Assembly (NCBI GenBank): GCA_963726715.1
Contig: CAVSDF010000008.1
Coordinates: 1 to 64,000, forward strand
DNA length: 64,000 nucleotides
Direction: 5' to 3'
Source of the DNA: CAVSDF01 sp963726715
Lineage (GTDB): Bacteria; Bacteroidota; Rhodothermia; Rhodothermales; BA12
The position numbers and the translations under genes were made by a program. This document shows, piece after piece, positions 1-9,963 of the stretch (position 1 is the stretch's first letter; every line of letters starts with the position of its first letter). The notes under the pieces were generated by a model, which had not been told where the DNA came from, made no database searches, and saw only the letters and a list, made by a program, of their open reading frames with translations.

Positions 1-42
1 CAGTTCGTGACGACCGCGGTCCAGAACGGGCCTGAGGTCGCG

Positions 43-1034
43 CTACACAGGTGGCAGGTAGGCGAGCGATGGATTGGCCAGAAACGCCCGCATCGCTGCT
101 CGCGCGATGGCCAGCTTGGCCTCGAAGTGACTCGTGCCCGTGCGCAAACGGTGCACCTCCAGGCGCACGAAGGCACGGATCGAGAGAAGCAGGTGGTTCA
201 CCTGACCCGTCGCCGAGCGCACGTGCGCGCCCTCGACGCCGCAGTACTGCTTCAGACTCCGGTGGTACGACTCGACCGACCACGCCTGACGCACCAGGCG
301 AGGCGCGCTCCGCTTCGCTCATCTCGGTCTGGCTCGTCGCGCAGCGCTCCGCGCGTCCGTCTCTGGAGACCGTCCGAAACACCCGCACCAGCCCGAAGCC
401 TTTCAGATGCACCACGCGCCCCTCAGGCCCGATCTCGATGGCCGAGACGTGCACGAGCCCCGTCCTCTCCGCGTTGACGAGCCGGTTGGGCCGAAGCTGC
501 GTCAGCCAAGGCCCACCGGCAGTTTCTGACCGCCTTGAGGTTCTCCAGACTCGCGTACCAGGCGTCGAAGCACACGCACGAGGGGGCCAGGCCGCGCTCG
601 TGGGCGGTGGCGAGCATCTCGCGGAAGCCGTCGTTCTTGCTCGGCCCGCCGGTGCGGTAGACGCGGAAATCGAGCGGAAAGCCGCACGTGCCGTCGCTCC
701 AGACGAGCGTCTGGAGATTGATGCCCCAGACGACGCGTTTGTGCTTGCCCGACCAGTGGCGGCTCACGAGCTCGATACGGCGTCCGTAGGGCTTGTCGAG
801 CGTCGAGTCGTCGGGCACGAGCAGGCCGCCCGCTCGCGCGACGAAGGGTTTCACTTCCGCCCACACGGCTGCTGGATCGAGCGGCACTCGCGTGAGCAGG
901 CGCGTGAAGGCGTCGTGGGCGGGCGCGCGGTGGTGCTCAGGCTGGCAGCGTGCGGCCTCGGTGCACGAGAAGACGCGCTGGGCGGCGAGAAGGAAGGCGA
1001 TGTAGTCGATCTCGGTGCAGCGAGGCGCATTCAT
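43..1034 (-). pseudogene. IS4-superfamily DDE transposase, frameshifted
   Basis: The N-terminal part (start 1034, MNAPRCTEIDYIAFLL) and the C-terminal part (up to the TAG at 43-45) lie in different frames, with the middle in a third, so the gene is broken near 510 and near 300. Joined, it gives about 330 residues typical of cut-and-paste IS4/IS701-like transposases. Visible motifs are the first Asp region (VPDDSTLDKPYG), the second (CVCFDAWYASLENLK) and the glutamate region (VESYHRSLKQYCGVE). No terminal inverted repeats or target duplication could be found, and the left end may lie outside the window. It may be a dead insertion or an intact one damaged by sequence errors, because neighbouring housekeeping genes carry similar frameshifts. 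The family call is good; subfamily is uncertain. Confidence 0.75.
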
Positions 1035-1219
1035 GGCGGGTCCGGTCAAGGCACCGACGCAAACGCAAACCGGCCACACCAAGAGCCCAACTGCGTAAGA
1101 CCTTGCAATGACAGCAACGGTGTACAGCTGCAGAGCGTAACGGCCGGCCCTACGGCCACGCAGGGGCGTCGGCGCGTGGGGCGATGAAACAGGGCAGGGG
1201 CGCGGCGGGTGAGCCGATC

Positions 1220-2168
1220 ATGTCCGATCTGTCCTCCGCCACTTCGTCTGCGACCGCCTCCTCCTCCGTCGCCGGGGGCGCCGCCGAAACGCCGCAGCAG
1301 TGGGAGCACCGCGTGCTCGCGCCCGCGCCCGGCACGTGGCGGTACCGCGTCTACCGCGTCGTCTTCGACTCCGACACGCCCGGCGGACGTGCGTTCGATG
1401 TGGCGCTCATCGTGGCGATCCTCGCCAGCGTGGCCGTCGTGATGCTCGAGTCGGTCGCCGACGTGCGGGCGAACCACGGCGTGCTGCTGCGGGCACTCGA
1501 GTGGGGCGTGACGCTGCTCTTCTCGGTCGAGTTCGTCGTGCGGATGGCCGTCGTGCGGCGCCCGCTTCGCTACGCGACGAGCTTCTTCGGCATCGTCGAT
1601 CTGCTCGCGCTCCTCCCGACGTACGCGAGTCTGCTGATGCCGGGCGCGCAGACGCTCCTCATCGTGCGGATGCTGCGCCTGATGCGCGTCTTCCGCGTGC
1701 TCAAGCTCTCGCGCTACCTCGACGAGGCCGAGCGTGCTGCGCGGCGCCCTCTACGCGAGCCGACGCAAGATCGCCGTCTTCGTCCTCTTCGTGCTGACCC
1801 TCGTGACCGTGCTCGGGGCGATGATGTACCTCGTCGAGGGCGGCGCCAACGGCTTCACGAGCATCCCGCGGAGCGTCTACTGGGCCGTCGTCACGCTCAC
1901 GACCGTCGGCTACGGCGACATCTCGCCGGTGACGCCGCTCGGGCAGTTCCTCTCGACGATCATCATGCTGCTCGGCTACGGCATCCTCGCCGTCCCGACG
2001 GGCATCGTGACCGTCGAGATCGCCAACGCCGCGCGCCCGTCGTCGCCCGAGCGCTGCCCGCGCCACCCGGACACGCGCCACGACCCCGACGCGCGCTTCT
2101 GCCGCCTCTGCGCCACGCCCCTCGCGCCCGCCACTGCCGCCACCCCCGCAGCCTCCACCGAACCGTGA
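1220..2168 (+). CDS. Voltage-gated potassium channel-like ion transporter (one frameshift)
   Basis: This is a six-transmembrane cation channel of the inner membrane. S1 is visible near residues 60-80 (FDVALIVAILASVAVVML), S4 carries regularly spaced arginines (RMLRLMRVFRVLK), and the pore loop carries the potassium selectivity filter TVGYGD. After the last helix comes a soluble tail ending in a C-x2-H ... C-x2-C pattern (ERCPRHP ... RFCRLC) that resembles a small zinc ribbon. The frame changes near 1736 between S4 and S5 (LDEAE to VLRGALYAS), consistent with one extra base. The start at ATG 1220 (MSDLSS) removes a short in-frame extension. The stop overlaps the GTG of the next gene, implying translational coupling. 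The physiological role (K+ homeostasis or osmotic stress) is inferred. Confidence 0.88.
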
Positions 2169-2876
2169 GCACCGCGCCGCATGCCCTCGCCCGCGCGCTC
2201 GCCGCCGCCGCCGCGCCGCTCTTCGAGATGGAGGGCGACGCGCGCCTCGCCAGCCCGTACGCCGCCGCCGATCCGGCGCTCGACCTGCCCGGCGCCGCCG
2301 CCACGCGCCGCGCCAACCTGATCGCCTCGTTCGCCGCCCTCGACCCGCATCCGCGCCTGCTCCTCGTCGCCGAGGCGCCCGGACCGCACGGCGCGCGCTT
2401 CTCCGGCGTGCCGCTCACGAGCGAGGCGCAACTGCTCGACCCGGACGTTTCCCTTCGACGGCACCCCGACCTCGGTCGATGCCGCGCACGGGCGTCCGCT
2501 CGACGAGTACAGCGCCCGCATCGTGCAGCGCGTGATCGGCGACGCCCGGCGCTCGGTCGTCATCTGGAACGCCGTGCCCTTCCACCCGCACCGCGAGGCC
2601 CAGCCCCGCAGCATCCGCCCGCCGACACGCGGCGAGATCCGGCGCTTTGCCCCGGCCCTCGCCGCCGTCGTGGCTGCCGTCCGCGCCGCCTCGCCCGCCG
2701 CCCCCATCGTGGCCGTCGGACGCGTCGCCGAGCGCGCCCTGGCGGACATCGGCGTCGCTGCCATGTACCTGCGCCACCCGTCGCAGGGCGGCGCCCGCCT
2801 CTTCGCCGACGGCCTGCGCCGACTGCTCGACGCCCCTCGTCCCCCGGACCTGCGGCCCGCCTCCGACCTGCCCTGA
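2165..2876 (+). CDS. Uracil-DNA glycosylase family protein (one frameshift)
   Basis: This is a base-excision-repair enzyme of the uracil-DNA glycosylase superfamily. The N-terminal half has the water-activating loop region LLLVAEAPGPHGARFSGVPL. The C-terminal half has RHPSQGGA, equivalent to the His-containing leucine-loop motif of the superfamily, and VVIWNAVPFHPH in between. The frame switches near 2455 (at the ACGTTTCCC stretch), consistent with one extra base; both halves join to about 236 residues. The start is GTG 2165, whose TGA overlap (GTGA) with the upstream channel gene matches the coupling style seen elsewhere in this window. A strong bidirectional terminator follows at 2945-2994. 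The exact UDG subfamily cannot be fixed by eye. Confidence 0.8.
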
Positions 2877-2944
2877 CCCACCAGGCGCTCCGCCGTCCCC
2901 CACCGCTGGCACATCGTCGTCCGTCGTCCAACGTCCGTCGTCTC

Positions 2945-2994
2945 AACGCAAACGAGGCCTCCCGTCCAACCGGACAGGGGGCCTCGTTTGCGTT
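2945..2994. terminator. Bidirectional intrinsic terminator between UDG gene and rpoD
   Basis: A perfect 15-bp inverted repeat (AACGCAAACGAGGCC at 2945-2959, its complement at 2980-2994) encloses a 20-nt loop that can pair further. It sits between two convergent genes, so it can stop transcription from both. Confidence 0.85.
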
Positions 2995-3013
2995 GGTGCG
3001 TTTCCGACGCGCG

Positions 3014-3856
3014 TCAGCCGACGTGCATCTGCAGCTCTTCGCGGCGGTGCTTCTGGCGCAGCTTGCGGAGCGCCTTCTCCTTGATCTGCCGCACGCGCTC
3101 GCGGGTGAGGCCGAAGCGCGTGCCGATCTCTTCGAGCGTGAGCGGGTGCTCGCGCCCGATGCCGAAGTACAGGCGCGTGATCTCGGCCTCGCGCTCGTGG
3201 AGCTGCGAGAGCGCCCGCTCGATGTCGATCTTCAGGCTCTCGTCGAGCAGCGTCTCGTCCGGCGCCTCTTCCTCCTCGTTGTGGAGGATGTCGAGCATGT
3301 TGTTGTCGTCGTCCTCGCCCGTGAAGGGCGCATCGACGGACAGGTGCCGACCGGTGTGCTGGAGCGCCTCGCGGATCTTCTCCGGGTCGACGTCGAGCTC
3401 CTGGGCGAGCTCCTCGATGTTCGGCTGGCGCTCGTACTGCTGCGCGAGACGCGCGCCGGCCTTGCGGATCTTCGAGATCGTGCCGATGCGGTTGAGCGGC
3501 AGGCGAACGACGCGGCTCTGCTCGGCGAGCGCCTGCAGGATGGCCTGCCGGATCCACCAGACGGCGTACGAGATGAACTTGAAGCCGCGCGTCTCGTCGA
3601 ACCGCTGGGCGGCCTTGATGAGGCCGTAGTTGCCCTCGTTGATGAGGTCGGCGAGGGTCAGGCCCTGGCCCTGGTACTTCTTCGCCACCGAGACCACGAA
3701 GCGCAGGTTGGCGCGCACGAGGCGGTGGAGGGATTCGGGGTCGCCCTGCTTGATGCGCTGCGCGAGGAGAACCTCCTCGTCGGGCTTGAGGAGGACGATC
3801 TGCCCGATCTCCTGCAGGTACTGGTCCAGCATGCGTTGCTGGCGGGGGACGTACAT
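3014..3856 (-). CDS. rpoD: Primary RNA polymerase sigma factor, SigA/RpoD, short form
   Basis: This is the housekeeping sigma-70 that directs core RNA polymerase to promoters. The protein has 280 residues and begins almost directly with region 1.2 (DQYLQEIGQ), so it lacks the acidic region 1.1, as is usual for Bacteroidota and Rhodothermota. Region 2 is complete (NLRFVVSVAKKYQ, RFDETRGFKFISYAVWWIRQ), region 3 follows, and region 4.2 carries the -35 recognition helix (LTRERVRQIKEKALRKLR). An acidic stretch (GEDDDNN, EEEEAPDE) lies between regions 3 and 4. No frameshift. It is monocistronic, convergent with the UDG gene and separated from it by a perfect hairpin. Confidence 0.96.
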   Translation of the reverse strand: MYVPRQQRMLDQYLQEIGQIVLLKPDEEVLLAQRIKQGDPESLHRLVRANLRFVVSVAKKYQGQGLTLADLINEGNYGLIKAAQRFDETRGFKFISYAVWWIRQAILQALAEQSRVVRLPLNRIGTISKIRKAGARLAQQYERQPNIEELAQELDVDPEKIREALQHTGRHLSVDAPFTGEDDDNNMLDILHNEEEEAPDETLLDESLKIDIERALSQLHEREAEITRLYFGIGREHPLTLEEIGTRFGLTRERVRQIKEKALRKLRQKHRREELQMHVG

Positions 3857-4159
3857 GCGAGTGTGGATTTGGGGATGGAAACCGCTGCGCGGGCAGACTG
3901 CCCGGCAGGTACCCGGCGCGTGTGGCCGGTGGGGGGCATGTCGGCCCCCTCGAAAGGAATCACGGCGGGCGGCGAGCGACGGCGGTGGCGCGTCGGCCAG
4001 ACTCGGTGTGCGCTGCGCCCGGTGACGCTCCCGTCACGCGCCCACAAAGCCCTTGTTCCGAGGGCCTGCCGTGGCGTAAGTTGAAATCTTTTGCCGTCGC
4101 CACCCCGAACGTCGCCCGAACCCACCTCCGGCGCCTCGCACGGCGCCCTCAGCGTCGTC
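3857..4159. other. Intergenic region upstream of rpoD
   Basis: No gene is visible in these 303 bases. It holds the leader and promoter of rpoD on the minus strand. A perfect 6-bp dyad with a 4-base loop (GTGACG at 4022-4027, CGTCAC at 4032-4037) and a relatively AT-rich patch at about 4078-4096 are the only structured elements seen. No convincing -33/-7 pair could be assigned. Confidence 0.4.
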
Positions 4160-5648
4160 TCAACCCGGCATCCGCGCCGCAGGGTCCGCGAGCGCCACGA
4201 GCGCATCGGCGATGGCTGGATCGTCGGCCACGCGTGGCACCTTCGACTGCGCCCCGACGCGCACCCGGTGCGCCCGTGAGATAGCGCCGGAACGCCGCCT
4301 CGGGCACGACATCGACGGTGGGCGCCAGCATCGCCGATGAGGCCCGGCGGATCGCGTAGTGCCGGTTGGCGTCGATGAGGTGCCGGTCGATGGCGCCTGC
4401 GAGCGCGGGAGCGATGTCGGGTGAAGGCGCTGCCCCCGCGAGCGCGACCACCCACCGGTGCTGCGGACGCGCGCCGCGCCCATCGGCGCCGACGTGCCAG
4501 TGCAGTAGGGTGAGGCCGAGCGTCTGCGCAGCGCCTGCGACCGCGGCGGCGGCCTCGTCGGCGGCGACGGCCTCGCCGTACCGGTCGAGCACCTCGCCGA
4601 CCCGCCCGGCCACCACGATTCGCGGACGCCGCCCGGCCCGCGTCACGCGCACGACATCGCCGACAGCGTACGCCCAGAGGCCCGACGCCGTCGACACAAC
4701 GGGCACGTACCGCTCGCCAACGGCGAGCTCGTGCGCACCGATGCGCGGCGCATCCGCGTCCCCGAGCCGGTCGGCGGGCACGAACTCGAAGGCGACGCCG
4801 CTGTCGAGGTCGAGTGCCATCGAGCCGTCGGCATCGCCCGTGTCGCCGGTCTGGCAGGCGAAGAAGCCCTCGCTCGCGCCGTACGTCTCGGCGAATCGCA
4901 CCGGTGGCCCATCGCCGATCATCGCGTCGAGGGCGGCGCGGTACGAGGCGAGCGCGACGCCGCCCGTGACGACGGCGCCGAGGCGGGGCCAGACGTCGCG
5001 GAGCGTCGCGGCGGTGCGTCCGGTGCGGCGGCGGTGGGCAGCGCGCACAGCGTCGAACAGGACCGGCGCCCATGAGGGCACGAGCACGAGCAGGCGGATG
5101 TCCTGAGGCTCGGCGAGGGCTGCGGCGCGGTCGATGCGGTCCTCCCACGCGAGCGCGTCGAGGGCGCCGAGCGGCACGGCCTGCACCGCGCGCACCCACC
5201 GCGGCGCGGCGGCAGCGACGAGTCCGCTCACCTCGCCCATCCACACGCCAGCCCGCTCGGGATCGCGCGTCACCTGCCCCGGCAGCGTCAGCACCCGCGC
5301 CGACGGCAGGCCGCGCAGCACGAGCGGCAGCACCGGACGTGCCGCGCGCCGCCCGAACCGCACGTCGAGGCGCAGGTGCGCGGGCGTGCGCGGCAGTCGT
5401 TTGCCCGCGCCCGTCGTTCCGCCGGAGACCGCGAAGTGCCGCATCACGCCCGGCCACAGCACGTTGGCCTCGCCAGCGAGCGCGCGGTCGAGCATCGGCC
5501 GGAGCGTCTCGAACGCCTGCACCGGCACGCGCGCCCGGAACGCCGCCGCCACATCGCGCTCGCGCACGGCCCCGGCGAAGTCGTGCGCGCGTCCGAACGC
5601 CGTCGCACGGGCGCGGAGAAGCAGGCGGCGCAGCAGGCGGTCGGACAT
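4160..5648 (-). CDS. GH3 auxin-responsive promoter family adenylating enzyme (C-terminal frameshift)
   Basis: This is a GH3-fold acyl-acid-amido synthetase/adenylate-forming protein. GH3 homologues are common in Bacteroidota, where the substrate is generally unknown. The start is ATG 5648 (MSDRLLRRLLLRARATAFG), the usual GH3 N-terminus. Family landmarks are FAVSGGTTGAGKRLP (the first ATP-binding Ser/Thr/Gly-rich motif), RFAETYGASEGFFACQ (second motif) and LWAYAVGDVVRVTRAGRRPRI (third motif). Near 4275 the frame shifts by one base and the natural C-terminus ends at 4160 (ADALVALADPAARMPG). It is transcribed divergently from a TetR-type repressor across 136 bp with two identical-core dyads, so repression by that TetR protein is likely. 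Confidence 0.85.
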
Positions 5649-5702
5649 CGAGATGGAGGGTGTGCCCGTGGTTCGACGCGTCGCCCCACCACGTTCCGCC
5701 CA

Positions 5703-5714
5703 GACCGAACGGTC
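5703..5714. promoter_or_regulatory. Putative TetR operator 1 (GACCGNNCGGTC dyad)
   Basis: The sequence GACCGAACGGTC is a perfect 5-2-5 dyad in the divergent GH3/tetR interval, 55 bp upstream of the start codon of the GH3 gene. The same core recurs 55 bp away at 5758 and at several other places in the window. Confidence 0.6.
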
Positions 5715-5726
5715 GGTGGGCGGGGC

Positions 5727-5755
5727 TTGCCTCTGGATGGGCGCACGGTTACATT
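5727..5755 (+). promoter_or_regulatory. Putative sigma-70-type promoter of the tetR gene
   Basis: TTGCCT at 5727-5732 and TACATT at 5750-5755 are separated by exactly 17 bp and face the TetR gene. The dyad at 5758-5769 lies directly downstream of the -10 hexamer, over the expected transcription start, an arrangement that fits autorepression. Confidence 0.5.
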
Positions 5756-5757
5756 CC

Positions 5758-5769
5758 GACCGACCGGTC
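5758..5769. promoter_or_regulatory. Putative TetR operator 2 (GACCGNNCGGTC dyad)
   Basis: GACCGACCGGTC is a perfect dyad located between the candidate -10 box and the tetR start codon (ATG 5785). Binding there would block transcription initiation of tetR. Confidence 0.6.
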
Positions 5770-5784
5770 TTTCCCGCATCCTCA

Positions 5785-6378
5785 ATGAGCCGCGCCGCTG
5801 CCACCCGCCTTCGCATCCTCAGCGCCGCCGCGCCGCTCTTCAACCGGCAAGGGTATGCCGCCACGTCGGTCGCCGACGTGATGGCGGCGACGAAGATGGA
5901 GAAGGGGGGCCTCTACTACCACTTCACGGGCAAGGGCGAGATCGGCGTCGCCGCGTTCGAGCACGCCGTCGGGCAGGTGGGCGAGGCGATGGACCGCGCC
6001 GCCGCCGCCGCCACCGATCCGCGCGAGCGCCTCTCGCACCTCATCGACGCCTTCCGCCTCCACGTCACCGACCCGGTCGTCGCGGGCGGCAGCCCGGTCT
6101 TCAACGCCGCCGTCGAGGCCGACGACAGCGCCGACGCCGCCCTCCGCGAGGCGGTGCAGGGGGCGGTCGAGCGGCTGCTGCGGTTCGTGCAGCGCACCGT
6201 CGAGCGGGGCGTGCGGGGGGGCACGTTCGCGGCCGACACCGATGCGCGGGGCGTGGCCGCGTTCTTCGTCGCCTCGCTCGAAGGGGCGGCGGTGCTGGCG
6301 CGGCTGTCGGGGGATGTGGCGGTGTTCGACGCCGCCGCCGGGCACGTCCGGGCGCGGATCGAGGCGCTGGGGGCGTGA
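5785..6378 (+). CDS. TetR/AcrR-family transcriptional regulator
   Basis: This is a one-component repressor of 197 residues. The N-terminal helix-turn-helix is clear: RILSAAAPLFNRQGYAATSV is followed by VADVMAATKMEKGGLYYHF, the recognition helix with the classic GxLYxHF ending. The C-terminal half is an alanine-rich helical ligand-binding and dimerisation domain without recognisable ligand residues (TetR_C type). The start at ATG 5785 places the HTH about ten residues from the N-terminus, as usual. It is divergent from the GH3-family gene, with two identical-core dyads between them. Targets are probably itself and the GH3 gene; similar dyads near the efflux genes at 40-43.5 kb suggest a possible wider regulon, which is inference. 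Confidence 0.92.
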   Translation: MSRAAATRLRILSAAAPLFNRQGYAATSVADVMAATKMEKGGLYYHFTGKGEIGVAAFEHAVGQVGEAMDRAAAAATDPRERLSHLIDAFRLHVTDPVVAGGSPVFNAAVEADDSADAALREAVQGAVERLLRFVQRTVERGVRGGTFAADTDARGVAAFFVASLEGAAVLARLSGDVAVFDAAAGHVRARIEALGA

Positions 6379-6416
6379 TGGGGGACGGAGTGTGGGCGCG
6401 GGGAGTGGGGCGGTGG

Positions 6417-6444
6417 GGGGCGGGTCGGGGACCCGCCCCTACGG
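6417..6444. repeat. GTAGGGGCGGGT hairpin repeat, inverted copy
   Basis: A 9-bp stem (GGGGCGGGT/ACCCGCCCC, 6417-6425 and 6431-6439) is followed by TACGG. Read on the minus strand it is the same CCGTAGGGGCGGGTCCCCG hairpin found at 30492. It lies between the tetR and thioesterase genes. Confidence 0.6.
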
Positions 6445-6482
6445 GGGCCGCTGTGGCTATTCGACCTTGTTTTCCAGATCCG

Positions 6483-6897
6483 ATGCCTGATTCGTATCCC
6501 GACTCCGCCGACCTCGCCCGCGGCCTCACCGGGCGACTTGGCATCGAGGTCGTCGAGGCGACGGCGGACCGCGTCGTGGCGACGATGCCGGTCACGCCCG
6601 ACCATCACCAGCCCTTCGGCTTCCTCCACGGCGGCGCGACGGTGGCGCTCGCCGAGACGGCGGCCAGCATCGGCGCGTTCCTGCGCGCGCCGGACGGGCT
6701 CGACGGCGTTCGGGATGGAGATCAACGCGAACCACCTCCGCGCCGTCCGCAGCGGCACGCTCACCGCGACCGCCACGCCGCTCCACACCGGGCGCACGAC
6801 GCAGGTCTGGGAGATCGACATCCGCGACGGCGCCGGGCACCGCGTCTGCATCAGCCGCTGCACGCTCGCCATCACGCCGATGAAGCGGCCGGGGTGA
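6483..6897 (+). CDS. PaaI-family hotdog-fold thioesterase (one frameshift)
   Basis: This is a small acyl-CoA thioesterase of the hotdog superfamily, about 137 residues. The first part shows HHQPFGFLHGGATVALAETA, the family's HGG substrate-pocket motif with the catalytic acidic residue in the following helix. The second part shows FGMEINANHLRAVRSGTLTA, the strand that closes the dimer active site, and ends VCISRCTLAI. The frame changes near 6705 by one base. The start ATG 6483 is the only reasonable one. The gene follows tetR by about 100 bp, separated by a GC-rich hairpin repeat, and ends before a strong terminator. The substrate is unknown; phenylacetate-type or general acyl-CoA housekeeping are both possible. 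Confidence 0.85.
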
Positions 6898-6947
6898 TGG
6901 TGGGTTTGTGGGTTGGTGAGTAGGGGAGGATCGGCGCATCAGCCAAA

Positions 6948-6994
6948 ACGACCTGCGGCCCGGCCCTCGACGTGAGGACCGGGCCGCAGGTCGT
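6948..6994. terminator. Bidirectional terminator between thioesterase gene and pckA
   Basis: A perfect 16-bp inverted repeat (ACGACCTGCGGCCCGG at 6948-6963, its complement at 6979-6994) with a 15-nt loop lies between two convergent genes. GT-rich DNA precedes it. Confidence 0.85.
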
Positions 6995-7021
6995 TCGGAC
7001 GAGCCGGCTCAGGCAAACCGC

Positions 7022-8663
<1,642 letters not shown>

Positions 8664-9030
8664 CGCGGAAGCGGGGGAAAGGCAGATAATGAGTGGACGC
8701 GCCGCCGCCGGGGGCGATGCGAGGGCTGGAAGCGCTTCCGAAAAAGATAGCCGGAAGGGCTTTCGGGACCCACCGGCGCTACCGGCCAAGAAGCGGCGAA
8801 GTTTCGGGCGCAGGCGTCGGGGGAAGGGTGCGGGGGAGGGGCGGCGGTCGTGGGGGCGGGGGTGTCGGGGGTGCGGAGGCGGTCGTGTGGGCCTGGAACG
8901 GACGATGGCGCGGGTGTCGGCGTGCGGTGCGTGGACGTTCGGGGGGCGGGCGGGTGTTGCGAGGGGCGCGAACCGGGGCGGGCGAACCGGGGCGCGGGGC
9001 GGGTGTGGAACCGACGTTTCCTCTGCCCGC
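8664..9030. other. Divergent intergenic region, pckA / membrane protein
   Basis: No gene is supported in these 367 bases. On the minus strand the only AT-rich stretch is TATCTTTTT (8741-8749), resembling a Bacteroidota-type -7 element (TAnnTTTG) about 80 bases upstream of pckA; no matching -33 element is evident. The rest is G-rich with short G/GGC runs. Confidence 0.35.
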
Positions 9031-9819
9031 GTGCGCCCGCTCGCCTCCTTCCACCACATCCCGCTCGTCGCCCTCGGCCTCATCGCCTCGACGGCGGCGG
9101 TGGCGGGGCGAGACCTGCCGCTCGCCCTCTACGCCGCCGCCGCGTGCGGGTCGTGGGCCGTCTACGCCGCCGCGCGACTGGTGAGTGAGGACGACAGCGC
9201 CGACGACGATGCGGGCGCGCTGTGGACGTGGGTGGGCCTCGCCATCCTCGCCGCCGTGGCGGCCCTCGGGCGCCTGCCGCGCATCGCGTGGGTCGTCGGG
9301 GCCGTGGTCGCGCTTCCGGCCGCGCTCGATGCGCTGCGTCGCCGCCGCGCGCCGTCGCCGTCGGATGCGTGGGCCAAGCCGCTCCTCATCGCCGCCGGGT
9401 GGACGGGCGGAGGCGTCGTCCTGCCGCTTGCGGCGCTGCGCGGCGCTCTCCCCGACGCGGGGCTGCTCGCGTGGCACGCCGCCGCCGTCGTCGCCACCGT
9501 CGCCGCCAACGCCATCCTCGCCGACGCGGCCGACCGCGCCCTCGACGGTGCCGCCGGGCGCGTGACGCTCGCCACGCGGTGGGGGGAGGCGAGGGCGCGG
9601 TGGGTCGGTGGGGTGCTCGCGGTTGTCGGAGGCGCCTGCGCCGTTGGAGCGGGCGTGGGCCTCGGGGAGGGTGCGCGCGTCGCGCTCGTGGCGGCGCCGC
9701 TCGCGGTGGGCCTCGCGGCGCTGCGCCTCGCACGGTCGCGGGGGGCGCGGGTCTGGCTCGATCTGGCCGTCGGGGCCGGGGGGCTGGCGCTGCTGGTGGG
9801 GATGATGGGGTATGGGTGA
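9031..9819 (+). CDS. UbiA-like integral membrane protein (prenyltransferase fold)
   Basis: A hydrophobic protein of 262 residues with about seven to nine membrane segments (for example ASFHHIPLVALGLIASTAAV and GVLAVVGGACAVGAGVGL). Between segments, NAILADAADRALDGAAGRVT followed by LATRWG matches the second Asp-rich loop of UbiA-family prenyltransferases (consensus DxxDxxxDxxxGxxTLP). The first Asp motif (NDxxDxxxD) is not recognisable, so catalytic activity is doubtful or divergent. GTG 9031 was chosen because it directly precedes the first hydrophobic segment; upstream sequence in frame is low-complexity. It is followed by an acyltransferase-type membrane protein gene on the same strand. It could also be an uncharacterised membrane family with a coincidental motif. 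Confidence 0.6.
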   Translation: MRPLASFHHIPLVALGLIASTAAVAGRDLPLALYAAAACGSWAVYAAARLVSEDDSADDDAGALWTWVGLAILAAVAALGRLPRIAWVVGAVVALPAALDALRRRRAPSPSDAWAKPLLIAAGWTGGGVVLPLAALRGALPDAGLLAWHAAAVVATVAANAILADAADRALDGAAGRVTLATRWGEARARWVGGVLAVVGGACAVGAGVGLGEGARVALVAAPLAVGLAALRLARSRGARVWLDLAVGAGGLALLVGMMGYG

Positions 9820-9963
9820 TGGGCGGGCGGAGGGTGAGATGCAGGGCAGGGGGCGGGTTTGGCGGATGCGGGGCGGGGTGCCGATGATGGTGCCGGACGG
9901 TTGCGCGGTGGCGGGGGCGTGCGTACCGTTGCGGTGCCCTCGCTCGCCTGCCCGATCTGCCCG

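Noticed and set aside
43..1150. Complete insertion sequence at the left edge
   Set aside because: No inverted repeats or target duplication could be matched on both sides of the transposase remnant, so only the gene is annotated.
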